This document shows positions 1 through 9,334 of a stretch of DNA of 64,000 nt, in pieces. The translations under genes and the position numbers were made by a program. The first letter of the stretch is position 1. Each line of letters opens with the position of its first letter. The stretch spans positions 13,206,001 through 13,270,000 of the forward strand of contig NC_062241.1 in assembly GCF_905475465.1 (NCBI RefSeq), read 5' to 3'. A model generated the notes under the pieces. That model was given only the letters and a program-made list of their open reading frames with translations, was not told where the DNA came from and did not search any database. Source of the stretch: Pieris napi. Taxonomy: Eukaryota > Arthropoda > Insecta > Lepidoptera > Pieridae.

Positions 1-251
1 TCAGAATTTAAAGTGTTGTGCAGACCAAATAATATCTGGTCTTCACTGTTATACTTAAAATGATGCCAGATATAATATAAAACTAACAACAACAACTTCT
101 ATGTATACATTTTGTACCAGTAACAATTAAAAGTAGTAGAACGTTGAATAGTAACTAGGTAATTGAAATTGGTTGTTTTGATCATGGTTAAATGGATTTG
201 CATAATATCTGAGTCACTACTTTTACTTCATACTGTATTTAAATATTTTAG
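1..251 (+). other. Intron of XRCC1 (5' part of gene outside window)
   Basis: AT-rich sequence ending in a splice acceptor (TTTTAG) directly before the first visible XRCC1 exon. The upstream exon or exons coding for the extreme N-terminus lie before the window. I see no other feature here. Confidence 0.6.
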
Positions 252-2208
252 ATCCAGTCAGTACAGATTGGAGCTCACCATACGGCATTAGTTGAAGTGT
301 TGGTTGGACTTTCGGAGAAACCTAACGATCCATTTGAGGTAATTATTTGGTTTAATTAATGAATTGCCTTTTATTAACGGTTAATAATGAGTTTGTTATG
401 ATTTATAATTGAAAAAATTAGGTCCTCGTCCCGAGCTGTGTGTTCGTCTCGGCCGGCGAGTCCCGTCGAGGGTCAGGCGTGGATCGCGTCAGGACCTTCT
501 CCGGCGAACAGCTGAGCGCCACGCGACTACGCCCCTGGGACAGACTGCGGGTGGTGTGTTCACAGCCATACAACAAGCACTGCCAGGTGACGCACAGATT
601 AGTGAGTTGTGACACGGGGGACTCTCGACGCACATTCATATTGAACTTTATACAATCGCCTTACAGTATGGCCTTTCCTTCATCCACGTGTTCTCCCCGG
701 AGGAAGGCGCAAAGGCTGCCGGGGGCAGAGGTCCTGTCTTTCCACTGCCTCTGGAGACCACCTCCGACGACGAAGACACTTTCCGCCCCGGAGAGCTGTT
801 CGCGCGCCATCGCCCTCCCACCTCGGCCGTCGCCCTCGCCACCGGTATTTAAGCGTTCATTATTAAAGTCGGAGACTGCCGGGGAAAGGAGGCTTCAGCA
901 TTAGACAAATTTCCACAATCTTCTCCAGATGCCAAAATAAGACAAGCGTCGTCCAACGTGCTCAAAAACATCTCCGACCCGTCGACCAGTTTGAGCAAAG
1001 TCCCGATCGGTCAAACGACCTCAGGGCGAGATTGCGGAGACTCTGGTCTTTCTCACAAAAATCACGAACAAAAGAGTCAGAAGAGGAAGAGAGAGTCGTG
1101 CGATGAAAGAGAAGAGAGGGAGAGCAAAAAGAATGCTCCAAATGAAGAATCAGTCGATAGGAAGCTTTCTCCCAAACGCACCGTGGCCCAGAGTGGTGAG
1201 TGATGGTCTTCTAGTCTCTTCGTTTTTAGCCTTCTTGATATTCGATAGCGACTCCTTCTAGCCACGACGGACGACGCGTTCTGCGCCGGCGGCATCCTGC
1301 GGGGCGTGGTGTTCACTCTCAGCGGCTACCAGAATCCCCGGAGGGGGCTCCTGCGGGACGCCGCTCTGAGCCTGGGAGCGCGGTATCAGCCCGACTACTC
1401 GCCGCGCTGCACGCACCTCGTGTGAGTGACGTTCGAGGTCGAAAGGATCGCCCGAAGAGTTCTGCTCGAATGCGAGATCGTCTCTTTCCCAGATGCGCGT
1501 TCCCCAACACGCCGAAGCTCCGAGCGGTGCGAGCGAGCGGCGAGGCGTGCGTGGCCGTGCGCGGAGAGTGGATCGAGGCCTGCGTCCGTTCTCGCCGTCG
1601 GATGCCTTGGAGGCCCTACGCGACGGAGCCCCGGCCGCCGGACGTCGCCGACCCCGCCGAGGCGGAAGAGAGCTCGGGTCAGATTTCGCCGCATTTCAAT
1701 ATTTAAGTCCCCTTTAAACCGTTTATTTTACGTTTGGTCGTTTAGGGTCCGACACGGAAGACGAGATCGAGCGCGTGCTCCGAGCGACCGGCGACGCCGA
1801 CGACGGTGACGTCACCCGCCTCGACTCCCCGCCGCGCGGACGAAGCTCGCGGCTCTCGCCCGACAAGGTATCTCACACGCCGCCCCGCCCCTCCGCCGTG
1901 ACGCTCGTCGCTGACGTCGTGTTTCGTTTCAGCTGCTGAGCGACTGCTTGGAAGGTTGGACGTGCGGCGTCTGTGACGGCCTTCCCGAGTCGCGCCGGGC
2001 CCTGCTGGAGAGGTACCTGCGGGCGTCGGGAGCGGACGTGGCGCCGGAGGGGCGGGCGTCGCACGTGCTGTGCCAGGGCGGACACGAGCGGGAGCGGCAC
2101 GGGTCGGCCGACCCCCTGCGGCCGGCCTGGCTCTGGGCCGCGCTTCGGCTACGGGCGGCCCCCGACCCCCTTCGGTACTCGCTCTGTCGCGATCCATCGT
2201 CCGAGTGA
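252..2208 (+). CDS. XRCC1: DNA repair scaffold XRCC1, 5'-partial, eight exons
   Basis: Scaffold of single-strand-break and base-excision repair in the nucleus. Inferred exons are 252-338, 422-586, 667-844, 929-1195, 1262-1421, 1493-1677, 1746-1867 and 1933-2208, all with GT/AG borders and compatible phases, giving 479 residues plus TGA. Exons 1-3 encode most of the XRCC1 N-terminal domain: they contain VEVLVGL, SAGESRRGS and RLRVVCSQPYNKH and continue into YGLSFIHVFSPE. The fourth exon is a lysine/arginine-rich linker (KSQKRKRES), probably the nuclear localisation segment. Exons 5-6 encode the central BRCT domain (GVVFTLSGYQNP, CTHLVCAFPNTPK, conserved Trp in EWIEACV). An acidic TEDEIERV linker and a second, degenerate C-terminal BRCT follow. 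The N-terminal start is missing because it precedes the window. An ATTAAA just after the stop may be the polyadenylation signal. The family call is firm; exon borders are by eye. Confidence 0.92.
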
Positions 2209-2344
2209 GGCACCGATCGTCTCATATTAAATGCTGCCCCCGGAAATACTCTTTTATTAAAAACAGAACGACGTCGCCACCCCCGATCCCGTCTGATTTC
2301 CGCTCGGACATCATCGCTTCCATACCTCCCGGCACGGCATAAAC

Positions 2345-3290
2345 CCTTAGGCTAATTAGGCTGCAGCCTAGGGCGCGACGATCTAGAGGGGCGTGCCCCT
2401 CTAGCTATCCTCTGCATCTTCAACTAGACTGAGACAAAACACTAAATGATCTGTGAACTGGATCTACAAGCAGATGGAAAATTTTAGTATCCTAACATTA
2501 GTACTACAAAATCTGTCAATAACTCGAAGCAATTTTAGAAAAATCAAAACTAGAAATTGCAATAATGTTAATATGCCTTTCGAACTCTGTGCTCGTAAAG
2601 TTAAACACAGCTACGAGCAAGTTCTGTTTCCATCGTTAGTCTTTACAAGACATTACATGCTTATCTTGATACGTTGCGTGACGAAAGAGTTTGAAAATTT
2701 TGAATCAGAGGCAATCAAGAGATGCGAAGTGACCACCTTACACAAAAGATGTAAGAAGAAGAAACCAAATTTTCATTTTAATGAAGTTGCGACGGGGCAC
2801 ATTGAGCTAGAAGGGAGGCGATCTTTCATCGTTGATAATTATTATGCAGCTATTAAGAACCGGCAAATTATTTATATGTAATACAGCAAACACAACGTTT
2901 CATTTCCTATGGAAACTGCGCTGAATGAACTGAAAATGACGACAGTGAATTTATTAGAGCAAAGCAAAGGAGTTAAAACAATTATTTATGCCACTGATTT
3001 AGAAGAAACCTTCGCAGAAGAATGCGTCCATTTGCCGCAGTTTTCAAAATCTGACACCGAGGCCCAGCCTTCGATTCCTACCGGAACCCCAAGGGGTCTG
3101 TTGCAGTTGCATGTTCCCGAATGTGGAGATAATATTAAGAATTTTTTTTTGGCAATGAGTGTTACCAACTGCAGGTCTTTTTCAGTACTTACAAGAGTAA
3201 AAAGGTACTTGCGCTCCACACTCCGCCAGCAAAAGCTTGCTGCGCTCTCGCAGTCTCGCTTATGTACATAGAGAGTGATTTTAAACAAAC
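2345..3290 (+). pseudogene. Degenerate hAT transposase (ZMYM1/zinc-finger MYM-like family)
   Basis: Two broken reading frames in a row, 2453-2881 and 2909-3271, look like pieces of one hAT transposase. The first has RCKKKKPNFHF and the ELEGRRSFIVDNYY region seen in ZMYM1-like hAT proteins. The second ends with VTNCRSFSVLTRVKRYLR followed by STLRQQKL, the typical C-terminal dimerisation motif; the usual Glu and Arg between Cys and Ser-Phe are lost. Upstream at about 2351-2400 there is a CTGCAGCCTAGGGC stretch like the termini of such elements. Stops and frame changes make it non-functional. Exact ends are not resolved. Confidence 0.6.
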
Positions 3291-3452
3291 TATTGATTTT
3301 GAATTTTTTTTGTAAAATATGCAAACGCTAAAGCGTGAAAAAGGCATAAGCTAATAATAATTAGGTACTTAATTACTGAAATTTTAATGATTAACCTAGA
3401 GCGGTCTCCGCCTCCCGGGCCAATAATAATTGATGATAATCGTAAAGAATTA

Positions 3453-3458
3453 TTTATT
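3453..3458 (-). terminator. Probable polyadenylation signal of eIF3f
   Basis: AATAAA on the minus strand about 85 bp after the eIF3f stop codon. It is the nearest consensus signal and implies a short 3' UTR. Confidence 0.5.
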
Positions 3459-3541
3459 ACATGAAATATTTTACAAAACATTTTATCGGACGCCGACGCT
3501 TCCACTGAACCGATTCGTACAAATCGATATTTTGAAACTTT

Positions 3542-5250
3542 TCACTGAGAGGTGAGAAGAGTGAGCTTTTCGTTGAGTTGGAGTTGTGTTTTGATGAGTT
3601 GAGCGAGAGTCACCACCTGCAAAAGGAGATTAATATAGAGGCCGATCTGAGGTCGAGGAGTGAACTGAGAGAAAAGACGACACGCACCATGAGCGAGTCT
3701 TTGACGCTAGCGTTGAAGGCGGTGGCGAAGGTGTCGGCGGCCATGTTGGGCACGGAGTTGACCAGCTCCAGCAGCTGCCGACCCACCGCGTTGTGCGGCG
3801 AGGCGCGTCCCGCCACCACCTCGTCGACGTACTGCAGCACCTGCTCCAGCAGGGATCCCAGGCGCCCCGACGCGTCGGCCACGAGCGTCAGGTCTCCGCC
3901 GGGCTGCACCTGGCGGCCCCGCCCGCCCACCGTCTTGGAGCACAGCCGCAGGGCGCCCACCTCGGGCTCGTAGCGGGCCAGCTGCACGTCCACGGGCGTG
4001 AACATGCAGCCCTGCTTGCCCCCGGGCACGCCGAGCGCCGCGCACACGTAGCCGCGCAGACCCATGCGCGCGCCGGCCAGAGAAGTGTCCACCGTCACGT
4101 GCACGGGCTCGCGACACTCGCGCGCGTAATACTCGTGGATCACCGACGAGTGGTTCGTCACCTCGTTGCCCGTGGCCCACCAGCCTGAGGCGGATAATTG
4201 TTTATTTTATTAATACAGAAACTCATTTATTTACTTTTAATAGTAACATAGGGACATCGGTGGTTTCTTAGGACGGATCAGAGTAATACTATTACCCAAA
4301 GTTCACTATGACTAGACCAGCAGGATAGAATAGGTCTGGTGAAGCAGGATTAAATTTCCTAGCCTTTTTGGTATTTTTTTATATCTTCATGGAAAACTAT
4401 ACTGTTCCAGAACCAATATAGCCTGTTTTGGTCTTAGTTATTAAGCTTTATAAATTTGTAGAGGAAAGGATTTATAAACACCTTTCCTAATATTCCTAAA
4501 TTTTAGTTTAATGGCTAAAGGAAAATACAGCCTTTGTATTTTAATACAGACATAGGCTGCCAACTAGAATAAAAAAATATCTGTTGAAGTGTCACATTAA
4601 AATTATTAAGTATAGTTCAGTAGTTATCTGCCATGTTATTAATGTTTTAGCAATTGGAGAACTATTACAATAAATTATTGATTTAAACCTAATACTGGAC
4701 AATTCGCATTCGTAAATTTAAAATAAGAAACAAAATAAAAAATAAATTTTATTACCTACGATACTCTCGGAAGCATTGACTCGCCGATTTAGCTCATATA
4801 CATCCATGGCATAGTTCAGTTCGGCCTCCACCTGATCGGCATGTTCTTTATGCGGGACACAGAAGCAGTTGGTCACCTCCACCACTCCCTTGTCCGCAGT
4901 GCCTGCAACCCAGAAACTTAACCTGTAGGTTTACCAGTTATTATACCAACATATTTATCTAATTTACAAATCCTGTCCATTTACAGCCGCTTGTTAATAT
5001 TAAGTTTATTCATGGATCAATTATAAAAATGATCAAGTACATTGTAAAAATAAGAGAGAACACATGAAAACCGACAAATGAAACCGCACGGTTAAGGCTA
5101 TGTAGTTAAAATTTAAACAGTTAAACTAAGAGAAGAAATACCCAATAAGGTGCCGATAACTCGATGTGAATCTGCATTTCGACGTTCGTATGCATCAACA
5201 ATTTGAAATAATACAACAGGATGAATTTTAACAGCTAGGTTGAGCGCCAT
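3542..5250 (-). CDS. eIF3f: Translation initiation factor 3 subunit F
   Basis: Subunit of the cytoplasmic eIF3 complex that recruits mRNA to the 40S subunit. Four minus-strand exons join cleanly: 5250-5142, 4902-4756, 4184-3688 and 3616-3542, giving 275 residues, close to the insect norm of about 280. The start MALNLAVKIHPVVLFQIVD and RRNADSHRVIGTLLG open the MPN domain. Exon 2 has VVEVTNCFCVPHKE, and exon 3 has GWWATGNEVTNHSSVIHEYY, VHVTVDTSLAGARMGL and GVPGGKQGCMFTP. The last exon ends LAQLIKTQLQLNEKL. No JAMM metal-binding HxH is visible, so this is an MPN-minus subunit as expected. Every junction preserves phase (1, 1, 0). Exon 3 is much more GC-rich than its surroundings. BOLA3 lies upstream in divergent orientation and XRCC1 lies beyond the dead hAT copy. 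Confidence 0.95.
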
Positions 5251-6404
5251 GTTGACGTTTAAAAGAAATATTAGCACAGATTCTGTGCCACAGAATGCTT
5301 TTGCAGATAAAACTCTTATAAAAATACAGAATGACGGATGACAAAGTAATAGTTTTTCAAGGACTAGGGGGCCTTATTCAAGAATGAGCCTTATTAGTAG
5401 TGTATGTGGAAAGTCAAAAACTAAATTTGTATGAAAATTACAAGGATTAGCATTGCATTCAGATTTTTCTATGAAAAAGCACTAGTATATTTCCTTTACG
5501 AAACCAGCTGCATCTATGTTATTTGCTGGTCTATATAGTTATGGAGTCTGTCGTTTTATATGTGTTGTGAGGTGTGAGATAAGAGAGTAGTCTCATGGCA
5601 ATATAGTGGCATATAGATATACATTATGAAGTTACGTATACGTAGACGGACTATGGTATAGACAAGGCATCAGCGTACAGCGTGTGAGATAGCGAATGAT
5701 CGACATAATATGTCGTATTTACAGTTTTAATTCATTGAAGATTGCTTATTATTGACCAAAATACATATTCGAATGAATAATTCTTGAATAAAGTTACTGA
5801 GTCGTGACAAAATAAGCTACTTACCGATGAAAGGTTATGTTTGGTTCTTTACGTTCACTATAGCTTTTACAGCCAATTATGCAAAAATTCACCATGACTG
5901 AAACTTTAAATACACCTCTTATAAGGATAAAGTCTTAAAATATGGGTTTGACTTGGGTTTCACAGATTTATCAGTAAGCGGTGAAAACTTGTTTACCACC
6001 AAGGGCTCGGTGGTAAACAAATAAAACCCGATACGCAAATAGAGACAGAAAAACTGATTCTCTGTTTCGCTCGCACTTAAGTATTTCACGTGAATGCCTT
6101 CTCTCTTTAGTTATTATTGTTATTAAAGAAGCTCATCTAGTTCTATACTCTACCTACGATTTAAGCCCATTTAGATTACACTCTTTGGCCTAAAGGTCTA
6201 GATACCAGGCCATAAACTCCAAAAAAAAAAATGATTACACTCTTTTTTAAGCTTTAGTCTGTGACCAAAGTAATGTTATGTAAACAAAGGTTAAAAACCT
6301 TTAGTATTGTACCAGAATATTTTCTCATATTATAGTTTTCTAAATGTTAGCGTTACACTTACGTTACCAATAGTATATGTTATTTTCTTCATATATTCAA
6401 TAAA
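5251..6404. other. Spacer between eIF3f and BOLA3
   Basis: Divergent upstream region of eIF3f (-) and BOLA3 (+), so both promoters should lie here. Most of it is AT-rich with no coding signal. A weak inverted match (CTTATTCAAGAAT near 5372 and its complement near 5785) hints at an old MITE of about 430 bp, but the arms are short. A perfect hairpin at 5989-6020 is listed separately. Confidence 0.4.
5989..6020. repeat. Perfect 12-bp inverted repeat with 8-nt loop
   Basis: The arms TTGTTTACCACC and GGTGGTAAACAA are exact reverse complements around the loop AAGGGCTC. It lies in the shared upstream region of eIF3f and BOLA3. It could be a protein-binding palindrome, a transposon remnant or chance; nothing here decides. 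Confidence 0.6.
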
Positions 6405-6973
6405 ATGTTTCGACATATCTTTCAAGTCTCAAAACCTATGAGAGGGAAATTGGTTAGTAAATGTGACAAACGTCTGATTATGTTTAAACGTGCTCGCTAC
6501 CTGTAATATTATAAATAACATGATAAATGAATATTCCAATTTAAAACAGATACGTGCAGTAGGTGGAAGCGGCAGTGCATTTGAAAATAATAGCGTTACA
6601 AAAGAACAACAACTGACAGAGGCATTGAAGAGAGCAATGCCTGGCATTTCATATGTGTGTGTAGAAGATATATCTGGAGGTTGTGGAGCTATGTATGAGG
6701 TAAGTAGCCAACATTAGTCCCGGCGGACTTATAAATGGGTTTGGTGCATTAAAGTATTCCGTATTTTATACATTACTTACATTGTTTTTATTCCTCCAGT
6801 TTTATATCTCAAAAATGTTATAATTTCAGATAAGTGTAGAAGCAAAGGAGTTTATTGGTTTATCAAGAGTGAAACAACACAGGCTTGTAACTGAAACCTT
6901 AAAAAGTGAAATAGCAGAAATGCATGGTATTAGAATTCACACAACTCCATCATCATCATCATCTAAAAACTAG
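6405..6973 (+). CDS. BOLA3: BolA family member 3, mitochondrial Fe-S cluster factor
   Basis: BolA3 helps deliver [4Fe-4S] clusters to mitochondrial enzymes together with GLRX5 and NFU1. Exons 6550-6699 and 6830-6973 are clear: TEALKRAMPGISYVCVEDIS, then GGCGAMYE, then VKQHRLVTETLKSEIAEMHG, then IRIHT and a serine-rich tail to TAG. The invariant Cys of GGCGAMYE and the C-terminal MHGIRIHT histidine are present. For the N-terminus I prefer a first exon 6405-6452 (MFRHIFQVSKPMRGKL), spliced in phase to 6550. It gives a basic, amphipathic leader that suits import into mitochondria and a total of 113 residues, near the usual 107. The alternative is an unspliced start at ATG 6520 (MINEYSNLKQIRAV). 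The family call is firm; the first exon is inferred. Confidence 0.85.
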
Positions 6974-7261
6974 AAATCACCATTTTAAAATAGAGTATAT
7001 CTGTGCATTGGCTGTGTTAATATAATGTTTATCAAACAATATCAACTTTGTTTTATTTAGTATGTGCACAACTATTTTCTGCACACAATAATTTATAGAG
7101 CAAGAGCCTACAATGGCCAGACACTTGTTATTTTATAAAAACTGAAGGTTTATCTGTTTGTTTCCATTTTCCAACACAAGTAAGAATCAGAAAACAGGTA
7201 GTTAAAGCTGTGTAAAATACCTAGGTAACACTGAAAATGTTTAGAAAATGAAAAACGGCTT

Positions 7262-8300
7262 AAAGTAGAAAGTTTATTGTTTTTCGAAGTAATATCCCTT
7301 CCTCTCTACACATCGTCGCATTTGATAGAACCACTGAGAAAAGCAGTGGGCCCATTCATCCTTAGGGGTCTCTTCTATGGCATTTTACAGGGCTCGTAAA
7401 GCGAATACCTCGAATTTTATCATAAGTTCTTAGAAATAAATGAAAGTAGAAGGGCGCCAGGTCAGGACTGATGACTCGACTGATCTCGACACCTGCCATA
7501 GTCAAATATTCAGCAGTCCGTTTTGCGGAGTGCGCTGAAGCATCGTCTATGAATTGATTGTTGGAGGATCCTGGTTCGAGGGCGCTGTTGTCGAATTTTT
7601 TCCAAGACAACAGGCAAACAGCGATTGACATACCAGTCTGCAGTAAATGTCCTTCCATCTTCTAGCACAACTGTCGCGAAATGATCAAAGAATAAGGCAA
7701 TCATTTTTTTCCCTGACTTCTTCCTTTCTTTACCTTAGTTGGCCGATCCTCGAAAGGAAACACCCACTGAGCTGATTATCTGTTGGTTTCGGTTTCGTAG
7801 CAATATATCCAGCTTTCATCACCTGTGACTATGTCAAATACAGCATTTGAGTCACCGCCGTTGAACTTATCTAACATTTGGCGACACCAGTCCATGCGGT
7901 TAGAGTATGGTGAATACTGTAATCGACGGGCGACGACCAGAAACACCTGGTACAAAGCATCCAGACGCCTAAATGTTCGTGTAATATTATTTTTTGAACT
8001 TGACTCATAGATACCAATGCCTAGGCTTGCCCGTATCTGCTGAATGCTGATAGATCACTCTCTTGTCTTCCTCTATCATGCGTCGCACTGCACTGATGTA
8101 ATCTTCAGTCAGTAGTCGCTGTTAAAGGACGTTTCACGCGGATTATCATTGAGATTGCTACGTCCACGCCAAAACCAATTGTAAATAGTGGCACGAGATG
8201 GGGCTTCATTTAGAAAAGCTAGTCGCAGCCGGTCATAGCTTTGCTGTTGAGTTAGCCCACAACGAAAGTCATAATAAATTATAAATCATTCACCGAAAAT
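7262..8300 (-). mobile_element. Dead mariner-family transposon
   Basis: Read on the minus strand, 8290-8140 encodes the N-terminal DNA-binding part (YDFRCGLTQQQSYDRLR, then EAPSRATIYNWF). Segments at 7704-7362 encode the catalytic C-terminal part (WYVNRCLPVVLEKIRQQRP; SAKRTAEYLTMAGVE; SPDLAPFYFHLF; DKIRGIRFTSP). The parts are in different frames with stops between them, and the DNAS stretch before the SPDLAP block is altered, so no transposase can be made. The terminal inverted repeats were not located with confidence; the copy may extend to about 7215 and 8395. Confidence 0.8.
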
Positions 8301-8407
8301 TTTCTCGCGTTAGGTTCATTTTCACGAATAACAAGAGTTTTAGATTTGCCGCCAATTCACAAAAACAAATGACAAATGAATGCAATATACTACATTAGGT
8401 CATCTAA

Positions 8408-9197
8408 AGCCGGGTCCACATTTGTAGCATTTCGGTGTATCGTATCTCCGTTGCGTGGCTTCGGCGCGTATCATGATCGTTAGTTTGGACGCAAAATGAT
8501 ACCCGTTTATGATACATGCCGTATCGGATACGGCCCGATCCGCACTAAGCGCGTATCTTGATACACCTCGTATCCGATACGCGTATCACGATCGGTGGTA
8601 TGGACGTATTTTGATACTGTATCGCGATACGATACTTGATACACCGCGAACCATCCTGTGTCGGTTTTTTCGCGATCATCAAAGGGAATACACAACATCA
8701 ATGGGTGACATGCGAGTGAAATTTTTGTATTTTCCGCTGGTATGCTGAAATTTTAAATCTCGCAGCAATGGTATTCCACCATGTTTGTTTCGGTTTCTAA
8801 ACACTTCCAGCGCCGTCTACGTCTAGATTTAACTTTTTTTAAAGTACTATTAATGATAATATAACAGGCGCTAGTCACCGCCAAACTGTGAGCAATTGCT
8901 GACATGGCTAAACCGTTTGGGAACGAAGACATGACTGAACATTACGAGAAGGGAAAGGTGCACTGAAAGACACGCGCATCATGATACATCGGAAGAAAAG
9001 TGAAGCGTCTATATTTGTAAAGTTAAAGCCGATACACTGACATGATACAGCATTTGATAAGTATGGACGCGTTTTTTACAAGATACGCCTTAAATATACG
9101 ACATGGACAAAATGAGCGTCCATATTTATGATACAGATACTAGATACGATACGACTGATCGTGATACGTCAACATGCTACAAATGTGGACCCAGCTT
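8408..9197. mobile_element. MITE of about 790 bp with terminal inverted repeats and GTATC-rich interior
   Basis: The left end has GGGTCCACATTTGTAGCAT (from about 8412) and the right end has its exact reverse complement (to about 9193). Inside both arms are many GTATCG/CGATAC/GATACG words in mixed orientation, so the single strand could fold extensively. No transposase is encoded. The element lies just beyond the 3' end of BOP1. The flanking bases (CTAAAGC and CTTAAG) do not give a clear target duplication, so the superfamily is unassigned. Confidence 0.7.
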
Positions 9198-9293
9198 AAG
9201 AGTTCTATGATTACTACAGTACAATATAAACATGGCTTTGAGGTTAAATGGTGGATGGACCAAATAAATAAAGGCAAAGGGTGAAATGTAACA

Positions 9294-9299
9294 TTTATT
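9294..9299 (-). terminator. Probable polyadenylation signal of BOP1
   Basis: AATAAA on the minus strand about 35 bp after the BOP1 stop codon. Confidence 0.5.
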
Positions 9300-9334
9300 G
9301 CAACCATAAGGATATAACAAAGGCGGGCTACGGA

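Noticed and set aside
3578..4188. Plus-strand and alternative minus-strand frames over eIF3f exon 3
   Set aside because: Opposite-strand or off-frame shadows of the GC-rich exon; the eIF3f frame continues across introns with matching phases.
5370..5797. MITE suggested by CTTATTCAAGAAT and its inverted copy
   Set aside because: Arms are only about 13 bp with no further symmetry or target duplication; not strong enough to call.
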